Translations under genes and position numbers: made by a program
Shown: piece by piece, positions 7,966 to 16,115 of the stretch
How positions within the stretch are numbered: the stretch's first letter is position 1
Layout: each line of letters opens with the position of its first letter
The notes under the pieces: generated by a model
Databases searched by the model: none
The model's input: only the letters and a program-made list of their open reading frames with translations
Told to the model about the DNA's origin: nothing
NCBI RefSeq assembly: GCF_001544315.1
Contig: NZ_BCQG01000003.1
Coordinates: 49,692 to 113,691, forward strand
DNA length: 64,000 bases
Direction of reading: 5' to 3'
Source of the DNA: Geobacillus jurassicus NBRC 107829
Lineage (GTDB): Bacteria > Bacillota > Bacilli > Bacillales > Anoxybacillaceae

Positions 7966-8592
7966 ATGATGACAACATTGTATTTGACAAGACATGGGGA
8001 AACGAAGTGGAACGTCGAAAAGAGAATGCAAGGTTGGCAAGACTCGCCGCTCACGGAAAAAGGGCGGCAAGACGCCATGCGGCTTGGGAAACGGCTCGAA
8101 GCGGTCGAGTTGGCGGCGATTTATGCGAGCACAAGCGGTCGGGCGCTTGAGACGGCGGAACTTGTCCGCGGCGATCGGCTCATTCCGATTTATCAAGACG
8201 AGCGGCTGCGTGAGATTCAACTTGGCGATTGGGAAGGAAAGACGCATGACGAGATTCGGCAAATGGATCCGGTTGCGTTCGACTATTTTTGGAACGCGCC
8301 CCATCTGTACGCTCCAAGGCGAGGCGAGCGGTTTTGTGACGTGCAGCAGCGAGCGCTTGAAGCGGTGCGGCGCATCATCGAGCGGCATGAGGGGGAGACC
8401 GTCTTGATCGTCACCCACGGCGTCGTGCTGAAAACACTCGTGGCGGCATTTAAAGGGATGCCGCTTGAGCAACTTTGGGCGCCGCCGTATATGTACGGCA
8501 CAAGTGTGACGATCGTTGAGGTGAATGGTGGGACGTTTCACGTGGCCGTTGAAGGAGATGTGTCACATATTGAGGAAGTAAGAGAAGTATAG
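7966..8592 (+). CDS. phoE: Histidine phosphatase family protein, PhoE type
   Basis: This 208-residue protein (or 207 from the second ATG at 7969) carries the branch-1 histidine phosphatase signature: LTRHGETKWN with catalytic His near residue 10, a second Arg in STSGRALETAE, the acid Glu in LREIQLGDWEG, and the second His in IVTHGVV. The whole sequence closely matches my memory of PhoE from Geobacillus stearothermophilus, a broad-specificity cytoplasmic phosphatase active on phosphoesters such as 3-phosphoglycerate, although related to phosphoglycerate mutases. It appears monocistronic, with a terminator on each side. Confidence 0.93.
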   Translation: MMTTLYLTRHGETKWNVEKRMQGWQDSPLTEKGRQDAMRLGKRLEAVELAAIYASTSGRALETAELVRGDRLIPIYQDERLREIQLGDWEGKTHDEIRQMDPVAFDYFWNAPHLYAPRRGERFCDVQQRALEAVRRIIERHEGETVLIVTHGVVLKTLVAAFKGMPLEQLWAPPYMYGTSVTIVEVNGGTFHVAVEGDVSHIEEVREV

Positions 8593-8619
8593 CGCTGAAT
8601 AATTGACTAAAACAGGAAG

Positions 8620-8651
8620 GACGGGCGATTGACCGCTGCCCGTCTTTTTTA
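8620..8651 (+). terminator. Rho-independent terminator after phoE
   Basis: GACGGGC (8620-8626) pairs with GCCCGTC (8638-8644) and is followed by TTTTTT. Confidence 0.88.
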
Positions 8652-8726
8652 TTTGTGAAACAACAGCTTCTAAACTATAAGTCATAACGATCAATCGCAA
8701 CAATGTTGGATGGCTGACTCCATATG

Positions 8727-8755
8727 TTAACAACAATGGTGCATTTTTGTATGAT
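8727..8755 (+). promoter_or_regulatory. Probable SigA promoter of the MHYT kinase gene
   Basis: TTAACA (8727-8732) and TATGAT (8750-8755) are 17 bases apart, 43 bases before the start codon at 8799. Confidence 0.5.
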
Positions 8756-8798
8756 TGACTGTGTTATCTTTAGTTTTAACAAATGGGGAGGTATTATT

Positions 8799-11444
8799 AT
8801 GGGGATTACAGGATATCACGATTCACAGCTGGTTGTCATCTCTGTAATGATTGCCGTTGTTTTTTCCTACTTATCTTTGAATATTTCAGCGAAAGCCGCC
8901 AGCAACGACAATGGGAAAGTCATTTGGGTATTCATGGGAACCATGATCATCGGTTTAGGAATTTGGTCCATGCATTTTACAGCCACACTCGGCTATCGCC
9001 TATATTCCCCTGTAGACTACAAAGTAGTTCCAACTGTTTTATCGTTTCTATTGGCCGTATTATGGACGTTCCTCGCCTTATACTTCGTTTGTTGCAGCGG
9101 GAAGAAAATTTTCCATTTTGTCTTGGGCAGCGGCCTGATGGGAGTTGCTATTAGCTGGCTCCATTATGTCGGGATTGCGGCTGCGAAAACGGAGGTGTCT
9201 ATGCATCATCGTCCGCTTTTTGTTTGTCTGTCGCTCATCATTTCATTTTTTATCTCGTTTTTGGCACTGTTTATTCTTTTGGTTGCCTGCCAAGCGAGGA
9301 ATGATCGGCCTTTAAAAAAGATAGTCAGTTCCGTTGTCATAGGGAGCGGAATCGCAGCGATGTATTATACAGCGATGAAGGGGGCATGGTTCCAAGCGCC
9401 TAAAAGTCAGGAACTCATACGAACGGAATCGGCATCCGTGATCCCAGCTGATAGTTTAGCCTACATCCTCGCTTTTATTACGATCGCCATATTGGTCATG
9501 GCCAACGCGGTCGCCTATCTTGAGCGACGGGAAGCCTTGCGGCAAAAGAAACTCACCGAGACCCATTATAAATGTTTAATGGACTACACTCCACATTTTG
9601 TTCTTTCTGCCGATCTCAACGGAGGAATTATCAGCATCAGTCCAAAGGCGATGGAGATCCTGCAGGCCCGACAAGAAGCGTCATTGACCAGTTTATACGA
9701 CCTATTTTACGAAGGTGATCATGAAAAAATCGATAAATGCTTAAGAAAGGTGGAAGGAGGCCAATCTTGCTTTCTATCAACTTCAGTGAAAACGGCCCGA
9801 AAAGAACAGATTGTTGCGGAGTTTACTTTTATCCCGATAATGGAGGAAAAAAACGTCATCGGATTGTTTATGGTTGGAAGAGATGTGACAGAGCTTGCAA
9901 AATATCAGGCACGCATAAAGAAAATGCAACGGGATTTATGGAACGCCATTTGTCAGCAACAAGGAATGATCTTTAAATTCACGAAAAGGGGGGAGAGGTT
10001 CGTCCATACGTTATGCGGCGGGGAGCTGCTCTATAGTTTGGGAATCGATCCGAAACAGGTGATGGGCAAGACATTGCATGATTTTTTGCCAAAGCAGATC
10101 GCTGACCAGAAAGAACTATATTACCGGCATGCGTGGGAAACGGGAGAAGCGTTGTACTATGAAGGGAATATCAATGGAATTGACTATTTAGCCAGTTTGC
10201 GTCCTATAAAAAAGAATGGCAAAGTGATTGAGGTTGTCGGCTCGGCGATTGATATTACAGAAAGGAAAATGATGGAACAAGAAATGAGGCGGGCAAAAGA
10301 GGAGGCAGAAAAGGCCAACCAGGCGAAATCCAATTTAATTTCACGCATGAGCCACGAAATTCGTACGCCATTGAACGGAGTGCTAGGGTTCGCCCAATTG
10401 TTGGAGATGGATCCTTCCTTAAACGGCCGGCAGCGGGAGTTTGTGCAAGAAATATTGGGAGGTGCCCGCCATTTGCTAAATTTAATCAACGAAATGTTAG
10501 ACTTGGCAAGGATCGAAACAGGAAGGTTGCCCTTAACTTATGATGTAGTCCATCCGGACGACATTATTAAAGAAAGCATTAAATTAGTCGAACCGTTAGC
10601 CAATAAGAAAAACATCGACATTCAAGATCGATCGAGCTTTAGTGAACAAGTGTATTTATACACAGATGCGACGAGAGTGAGACAAGTGTTATTAAACTTG
10701 CTTGACAATGCCATTAAATACAATCGTGATGGCGGTACTGTCCTTATTGAAGGGAAATATGATCAGGAAAAAGTGGTTATACATGTAAAAGATAATGGGA
10801 TAGGCATCCCGGATGAAGAAAAAGAAAATATCTTTGAACCATTTTATCGCATAAAAGGCACTCATGTCGACGGCAATGGAATTGGGCTCGCTTTTGTCAA
10901 GCAGATTATCCTCCTCTTAGGCGGCGCAATTGAGGTAAAGAGCAAGCTGGGCGAGGGAAGCGACTTTTCGTTCAGCCTTCCGGCTGTCAGTTATTTTCAC
11001 GGCTGTCCGCATTCATCACAAAACAAACCGGTGAATCAGGAGCGGTTATTGAAGCTCGGAAACAAAAAAATTTTATACATCGAAGATCATATATCCAACT
11101 TGAAACTGTTGGAACATATATTGAAGCCGTTTCCCAATCTTTTGTTAACGTTTGCCCGCAATGGCGGTGAAGGCTTGCAAAAGGCTATCAGTGGCTGGTT
11201 TGATTTAATTCTCATCGATATTCATCTCCCAGATATAAGCGGATATACGGTGTTGGAAATGTTGCAAAGCGATGAACGAACAAAGCATATTCCGATGATT
11301 GCGCTCAGTGCCAATGCGGTACCAAAAGAGATTGAAAGGGCTTTAAAAGCAGGATTTACGGATTACATGACAAAACCGTTGGAGGTAAACGAGTTTCTTG
11401 AAAAACTAATAAAAATATGGGAGGAAAAGCGCCCTCATAAGTAA
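8799..11444 (+). CDS. MHYT-PAS-PAS hybrid histidine kinase with receiver domain
   Basis: ATG 8799 is chosen because GGGAGGT lies 7 bases upstream; the protein has 881 residues. The first ~220 residues hold about seven membrane helices with the MHYT-domain repeats WSMHFTATLGY, SWLHYVGIAA and AAMYYTAMKGAW, thought to sense a diatomic gas or redox state through metal. Two PAS domains follow (about 255-365 and 385-490), then HisKA with the phospho-accepting His519 in SHEIRTPLNG, HATPase_c with N (LLDNAIKYN), DNGIGIP and GNGIGLAF boxes, and a receiver with phospho-acceptor Asp807. A hybrid kinase usually passes phosphate on; no dedicated Hpt protein is visible. The downstream LytTR regulator at 14958 is a possible but unproven partner. 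Confidence 0.94.
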   Translation: MGITGYHDSQLVVISVMIAVVFSYLSLNISAKAASNDNGKVIWVFMGTMIIGLGIWSMHFTATLGYRLYSPVDYKVVPTVLSFLLAVLWTFLALYFVCCSGKKIFHFVLGSGLMGVAISWLHYVGIAAAKTEVSMHHRPLFVCLSLIISFFISFLALFILLVACQARNDRPLKKIVSSVVIGSGIAAMYYTAMKGAWFQAPKSQELIRTESASVIPADSLAYILAFITIAILVMANAVAYLERREALRQKKLTETHYKCLMDYTPHFVLSADLNGGIISISPKAMEILQARQEASLTSLYDLFYEGDHEKIDKCLRKVEGGQSCFLSTSVKTARKEQIVAEFTFIPIMEEKNVIGLFMVGRDVTELAKYQARIKKMQRDLWNAICQQQGMIFKFTKRGERFVHTLCGGELLYSLGIDPKQVMGKTLHDFLPKQIADQKELYYRHAWETGEALYYEGNINGIDYLASLRPIKKNGKVIEVVGSAIDITERKMMEQEMRRAKEEAEKANQAKSNLISRMSHEIRTPLNGVLGFAQLLEMDPSLNGRQREFVQEILGGARHLLNLINEMLDLARIETGRLPLTYDVVHPDDIIKESIKLVEPLANKKNIDIQDRSSFSEQVYLYTDATRVRQVLLNLLDNAIKYNRDGGTVLIEGKYDQEKVVIHVKDNGIGIPDEEKENIFEPFYRIKGTHVDGNGIGLAFVKQIILLLGGAIEVKSKLGEGSDFSFSLPAVSYFHGCPHSSQNKPVNQERLLKLGNKKILYIEDHISNLKLLEHILKPFPNLLLTFARNGGEGLQKAISGWFDLILIDIHLPDISGYTVLEMLQSDERTKHIPMIALSANAVPKEIERALKAGFTDYMTKPLEVNEFLEKLIKIWEEKRPHK

Positions 11445-11700
11445 GGAGCGTTTTTGCATTTTATGACAAGAAATAACAGAAACGAGAGTTGAACATGTCG
11501 TAAAAAGTCGAAAAAAAGGTCTAATATGTCCTTTTATGTGTTTATAAGGGCTGTATAGATGCTTGATGTGCGTGAACGAAGTTAGACAGATGCATGGAAA
11601 AAGGTTATATTGAAAGCTAAACGAAAGGCATTAGGCGAATTTTCATGTTCGTCGACTAGTATGATGCAGGACGAATATCCTATGAAAGGATAGTGAAAAT

Positions 11701-12417
11701 GTGACTTTAGTCTCCATCCGAAAAATGATCGACAAACAACAGTTTGAACATGTGTACCAGCCGCTGTGGGACTTGTTTAACTGGAGCATCTTTGGATATG
11801 AATCGCTGTTGCGGGTAAACGGGATCAATAACGTTGAGCATCTCTTTCAAAAGGCTCGGGAGGAAGGATGTTTATACGAACTGGATTTCGCACTGCTGGA
11901 AAGTTCCATCTTTCAGTTTCCTTTTTTGGAGAATAAGGGAAGGCTGCTTTTTTTAAATGTATATCCCTCCACTATTTTGCATCATGAATTTAAACCGTTT
12001 TTGAAAAGAGTAGTTGAACGCTTTCCGTATATTGAAAACCGAATTGTGTTCGAATTGAACGAAACAAAAGAAGAAGAGGGTATATGGAAGGATGGAGAGT
12101 TAACAGCAGCTATAGAGTTGATGAGAGGGTATGGTTTTTACATTGCTATTGACGATGTTGGCAAAGGGGCATCGACCTTGCAAAAAATTATTGAATTGCA
12201 GCCTGATTATGTGAAGTTGGATCGGTACTTTGCCCAAGGGCTGGCAGCCAATGAAGAAAAACAAAAAATGGTCAGCTTGTTGGCAAGCTACTGCGGCCGC
12301 AAAATGGTGCTCGTTTTAGAGGGAATTGAGGAAGAAGTGGATCTCGCCCAAGCGAAGCTTTTGAGAGTGCCGGCAGCGCAAGGGTATCTTTTAGGAAAAC
12401 CGGGTAAGTTAACATAA
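11701..12417 (+). CDS. Stand-alone EAL domain protein
   Basis: A GTG start (11701) after AAAGGATAG gives 238 residues that consist of one EAL domain. The signature is YESLLR rather than EALLR; other positions hold: FLNVYPS, the FELNE glutamate, IDDVGKG in place of DDFGTG, VKLDR, LEGIE and the closing QGYLLGKP. Most metal and catalytic acids remain, but the replaced loop 6 residues often accompany reduced activity, so it may be a c-di-GMP hydrolase or only a binder. The 255 bases before it (11445-11700) show no gene, only a weak AAAAGG/CCTTTT hairpin near 11505-11535. Confidence 0.88.
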   Translation: MTLVSIRKMIDKQQFEHVYQPLWDLFNWSIFGYESLLRVNGINNVEHLFQKAREEGCLYELDFALLESSIFQFPFLENKGRLLFLNVYPSTILHHEFKPFLKRVVERFPYIENRIVFELNETKEEEGIWKDGELTAAIELMRGYGFYIAIDDVGKGASTLQKIIELQPDYVKLDRYFAQGLAANEEKQKMVSLLASYCGRKMVLVLEGIEEEVDLAQAKLLRVPAAQGYLLGKPGKLT

Positions 12418-12446
12418 GCGAAAGATCGATACTGGCAGGTGTATAA

Positions 12447-12645
12447 ACATACTTAACACGTGCAATTGCGGTTTCGGCGACACACCGTTATGGATCGAGG
12501 ATTGGAGTGCGGAAAAAATAAAGCCGTTTTTGGTTTATGAAGCAATCCGAACGGACAAGGCCATGACTACCGGCTTGACGTGACGGTGAAAGGACCGGTC
12601 AACCTGCTCGCCGGCATCATCGTGAACATGAAGGTGGATGGTGGC
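12447..12645 (+). pseudogene. Decayed 6-pyruvoyl-tetrahydropterin synthase/QueD family gene
   Basis: Three reading frames in sequence spell one protein family. From 12447: TYLTRAIAVSATHRYG; then, one frame over, WIEDWSAEKIKPFLVYEA; then, shifted again from 12544, NPNGQGHDYRLDVTVKGPVN and GIIVNMKVD. The QueD/PTPS pattern is YLTRxIxFSAxHRY, WSxEKNxxxF, NPNGHGHNYxLDVTVKGPV and GMVxNMxDL. One of the zinc histidines (GHGHNY) has become Gln. The gene is broken by at least two frameshifts and lacks its C-terminal half, although a weak continuation may reach about 12720. The following 100 bases show no recognisable gene. Confidence 0.78.
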
Positions 12646-12850
12646 GAAACTTTTTAAATTAAAAAGCTTCTTTCGTCATTTCAATGAAGAAACCGTTCCG
12701 GGTCGGCTGCCGGACGGCCGGTTTTGTCCGTGTACAACGGGGCCACCCAATCGTGAATGACGGAAAAATCCACGGCTTCGTTGGATTTGGCGCAGGATAT
12801 GGCTTTTGAGTGCATTAGGAAAAATAGCTGCTGCCAAGGGGGAAGCGGCG

Positions 12851-14884
12851 ATGGGGAAAATGATCATTTCTAAAGGAAAAAACATCGATGAGGCCATTCA
12901 CGTCGGCTTGGCGATTTTGCAAAGCAAACGCGAAGAGGTGCATGTTGAAATCATCCAAAAGGAAACTAGAAGAATTTGGTTCATCGGTTCCAAACCAGCC
13001 ATTGTCAAACTAACGAAGATAGAAAGGCAAACAGAATCATCAGGCGCTGTCAAAGAAGAGAAATTCGGTTCAACAAATGCGAATGAGGCGCAGATCGAAG
13101 CAGCGGAAGATCATTTGAGTGGAAAAGCATGGGTGCGGGGAGGGAAAATTTTTTATCGTTCATCGCCGTTATGCTATCCTACTATTACTGTAGGGCAAGG
13201 TGTTCTGCTGTTAAAAAACGGACATCCAGTGGCTGGAACGACGGTTGTCACTGAAGGCGACCAATTAGAAATACAAACTACAGAGGAAACGGTCGAAACG
13301 AAATGGGATATTGTCCTTGATGAAGACAAGTTGCACGCCATTTTGCACATAGAGCCGGGGATGAAAAAGCGGTTTCAAATTAAAGATGCCTCCCCTGATT
13401 ACCATATTGAGTTAAAAGCCGAACAGCATATTGAAATACAAAATACACTTGAGTACCAGTCAGTTTTGCAAAAACTAAAATCGCTGAATATTGTTCAAGG
13501 ATTTGATTTTACCGCGATGGCTGAAGCAGCGAAGGCGACAAAACCGGGCGATTTTGTCATCGCTAGAGGGGTGAAACCGCAGGAAGGAAAAAACGGTTGG
13601 GTGGAGTTAACGGTCAATTTGGACAGTAAACAGGCGGGGCCGAAACTGCGGGAAGACGGCACCGTTGATTTCCGCGAAGTAAACAATATTCCTTCCGTTC
13701 ATCCGGGACAAGTCATCGCGATCGTTCATCCTCCGATCCCGGGCGTTCCGGGCGTGACGGTGACGAATGAGCCGATTCCGCCTAAACCTGTTCACCCGGT
13801 GGCTGTCCATTTAGGAAAAGGTGTAACAGCAATTGAAAATGGGACGAAAATTGTAGCGTTGGCTAGCGGGCGGCCGGTTTTTCGGCAACAAGGACTCGAT
13901 GTGCATATATTTATGATGGACAAGCTTACTCATCAAGGCGACGTCGATTTGAGTTCAGGCAATATTCGGTTTCATGGCGACGTCGACATTACCGGCAGCG
14001 TCGAAGACGGAATGAGCGTCGAGGCGGAGGGCAATATTACGATATTCCAAAATGTCACTCGAGCGACGATTACGTCAAAACAAGCTGTCTTTATCAGACA
14101 AAATGTCATTGGAAGCGTCATCTCGGCGGGAACGGGCCATATACTGGCTTTCGAGCTCGCACATTTGTTAATGACAATTGAAGGATATGTTGAAAAAATG
14201 ATTTCGTCTATAAAACAGTTAGTAAGTTCTCCAGCGTTTAAAAGGACAGATTGGAAACAGAACGGACTGTTCCCATTGATTAAGCTTTTAATGGATCATA
14301 AATTCCGTTCTTTGGCTGTGACAGGACAAAAGTATATCGAAGCGGTCAAGAAAAGCGGCCGCCAGCAGCTTCACCCGGTTTGGCTCAATTTGGCTGAGCG
14401 GTTTCAACTATGTTTTTTCTCGAGCATCCCGAACGAATTCCATTCCCTTGAACAGCTCGACAAGCTGCTTGAGGACATAAAGGCAACAACGAAACAATAT
14501 GCGGACACAAATGGCAGAGACAGTTATATCGAGATGGCCTACGCGTTGAATAGCACGATCTACTGCAGCGGCAGTGTAACCGTTTTTGGCCAAGGGTGCT
14601 ATAACTGCACCATTCATTCCGATGGTTTTCTAGATATAAAAGGGACCATGCGCGGCGGTCGCGCTTATGCCCGAAAAGGAGCGTTTATTCAAGAAGCAGG
14701 TTCAGATTCCGGGGTTGTTACACGCATTGTAGTGCCGCATGGCCAAACGGTGAAATTCGGTGTCGTAAAAGAAGGGACGATTGTCCAAATTGGAAAAACA
14801 GCCTATACGTTCCAAAAAGAACATCGCCAAATTGAGGCCGTGTTAGATGAGAACGGTCAAATCATTTTGGACGAAAAAAGTTGA
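12851..14884 (+). CDS. FapA-family (DUF342) protein
   Basis: ATG 12851 has AAGGGGGAA at the right distance; the upstream in-frame TTG 12806 lacks one. The 677-residue cytoplasmic protein begins with a Jag-N-like domain (about 1-55, KGKNIDEAIHVGL) followed by a linker and the FapA/DUF342 region: a catalytic-like beta-helix with GVKPQEGKNGWVEL, DGTVDFREVNNIPSV and repeated VDLSSGNIRFHGDVDITGSVEDG strands, then a helical insert (about 440-570) and a closing beta-helix with GSVTVFGQGCYNC. FapA proteins occur beside chemotaxis, motility and signalling genes; their biochemical role is unsettled. Its location between an EAL protein and a LytTR regulator supports a signalling link. Confidence 0.87.
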   Translation: MGKMIISKGKNIDEAIHVGLAILQSKREEVHVEIIQKETRRIWFIGSKPAIVKLTKIERQTESSGAVKEEKFGSTNANEAQIEAAEDHLSGKAWVRGGKIFYRSSPLCYPTITVGQGVLLLKNGHPVAGTTVVTEGDQLEIQTTEETVETKWDIVLDEDKLHAILHIEPGMKKRFQIKDASPDYHIELKAEQHIEIQNTLEYQSVLQKLKSLNIVQGFDFTAMAEAAKATKPGDFVIARGVKPQEGKNGWVELTVNLDSKQAGPKLREDGTVDFREVNNIPSVHPGQVIAIVHPPIPGVPGVTVTNEPIPPKPVHPVAVHLGKGVTAIENGTKIVALASGRPVFRQQGLDVHIFMMDKLTHQGDVDLSSGNIRFHGDVDITGSVEDGMSVEAEGNITIFQNVTRATITSKQAVFIRQNVIGSVISAGTGHILAFELAHLLMTIEGYVEKMISSIKQLVSSPAFKRTDWKQNGLFPLIKLLMDHKFRSLAVTGQKYIEAVKKSGRQQLHPVWLNLAERFQLCFFSSIPNEFHSLEQLDKLLEDIKATTKQYADTNGRDSYIEMAYALNSTIYCSGSVTVFGQGCYNCTIHSDGFLDIKGTMRGGRAYARKGAFIQEAGSDSGVVTRIVVPHGQTVKFGVVKEGTIVQIGKTAYTFQKEHRQIEAVLDENGQIILDEKS

Positions 14885-14957
14885 GGGGGATATAAATGTT
14901 CTGTTAATCGAGAGATCACTAGTTGGAATAGGAGGATAGAAAGAAGGGAAGGAAGCA

Positions 14958-15698
14958 ATGAATGATTTAAAAATCGTGATTGCTGATGATGATGCGTCTT
15001 CAAGAACGATTTTGCGGCATTTTATCCGCTTATTCCCCAATTACGACGTTGTGGCTGAGGCGACAAGCGGAGAGGAGTTTTTGCAACTTGTGCTCCAAGA
15101 ACAGCCGGATATTGTATTGGTCGATATCAATATGCCTGGGCTCGATGGCATGGAGGCGGTCAAAATATGCAGGAATATTTTTCCTTCCATCCAGGTGATT
15201 TTTATTACTGGATACGATGAATTTGCCGTAGAGGCTTTTGAAGTGTCCGCTACGGATTATATCGTGAAACCGATTGAGCGAACGCGTCTCTTCTATGCGT
15301 TGGAAAAGGCCCGCAAACTGATTGAAATGGCCAAGCAATGCGCCGCTGTAAAAGCGAAACAGCCGAGCAAAAGGCTTGGAATCCGATCGAAACACTCTAT
15401 TGTTCTGCTGCCGATGGAAGACATTTTATTCGTGGAAAAGGAAAGCAGAAAAACGGTCATTCATACGGCAAATGAGCAATATGAAACAACGGAGACGCTG
15501 AACGAAATTGAAAGGGAGCTGGACGATTGTTTTTTTAAGACTCACCGCTCTTATATTATCAATTTAAAAAAAATAGTAAAAATTACGCAGGTTGGCGAAA
15601 CGTATTTAGCTCATTTTTTCGATAGTGAGAAAGTCGCATATATTTCGAAACTGAAATTTCATGAAGTGCAGAGAAGAATTTTCGATATGAATAATTAG
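14958..15698 (+). CDS. LytTR-type response regulator
   Basis: The 246-residue protein starts at ATG 14958 after AAGGAAG. The receiver domain (1-120) has the acidic pair in IADDDAS, phospho-acceptor Asp56 in LVDINMPG, and the conserved Thr/Lys region with YIVKPIE. The C-terminal LytTR DNA-binding domain (about 140-245) shows ILFVEKESRKTVIHT and FFKTHRSYIINLKKI. Such proteins activate genes for peptide production, competence or biofilm. It follows the FapA gene by 73 bases, and no LytS-type kinase is adjacent. Confidence 0.93.
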   Translation: MNDLKIVIADDDASSRTILRHFIRLFPNYDVVAEATSGEEFLQLVLQEQPDIVLVDINMPGLDGMEAVKICRNIFPSIQVIFITGYDEFAVEAFEVSATDYIVKPIERTRLFYALEKARKLIEMAKQCAAVKAKQPSKRLGIRSKHSIVLLPMEDILFVEKESRKTVIHTANEQYETTETLNEIERELDDCFFKTHRSYIINLKKIVKITQVGETYLAHFFDSEKVAYISKLKFHEVQRRIFDMNN

Positions 15699-15729
15699 GT
15701 GAGTTTTTCAGCAGGAAGCAGAGAGCAGC

Positions 15730-15885
15730 ATGGAATTGCTGAAAGACAGCGCTGGGCACCCTACAACCAGCATAGGAATCGTTGTTTGCCCATCGGATGG
15801 AAACACCTCGAAAAAGTTGAGCCTCTACGCCGACCAGGTTTTTATGAGGCAAAGGGTGAGCGCAACAGTTATAAGTTTTACGGCC
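15730..15885 (+). pseudogene. Relic of a GGDEF domain C-terminus
   Basis: From 15730 one frame gives TTSIGIVVCPSDGNTSKKL and YADQVF; one base over the text continues as FYEAKGERNSYKFYG. Together these match the last third of GGDEF domains (SIGIAxxPxDG, L-x-x-ADxALYxAKxxGRNxYxFY). A frameshift and the missing GGDEF core make it non-functional. It follows the LytTR gene closely and may be the remnant of a diguanylate cyclase of the same signalling group. Confidence 0.75.
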
Positions 15886-15958
15886 GGAATGTTCGAAAAC
15901 TGTCAAGTAGGCTCTGTATGATCTGCAGGTGTTGGCAAAGAACATCAATGCCAAAAAT

Positions 15959-15995
15959 GAAGGATGTCCTCAAAAAAGCGGGACATCCTTCTTTT
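15959..15995 (+). terminator. Rho-independent terminator
   Basis: GAAGGATGTCC (15959-15969) pairs perfectly with GGACATCCTTC (15981-15991), followed by TTTT. It ends the FapA-LytTR transcript. The stretch from 15996 to 16115 shows no gene. Confidence 0.87.
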
Positions 15996-16115
15996 ATCGC
16001 GCAATATATGTCAGCACTACTTACTTTACTGAGAAACCCTCTCCCCTTGAAACAGAAGATGAGAGAGGAGAAAGTTCGGGGCGGGACAGCCTGTTAAGCC
16101 AGTCTCGAAAAGAGA

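Noticed and set aside
7798..8541. 247-codon minus-strand ORF opposite phoE
   Set aside because: It is the shadow of a strongly conserved gene and has no recognisable family or ribosome binding site.
12676..12850. Possible further gene remnant between the QueD relic and the FapA gene
   Set aside because: Short readable stretches exist, but none matches a family I know, so no feature is claimed beyond 12645.
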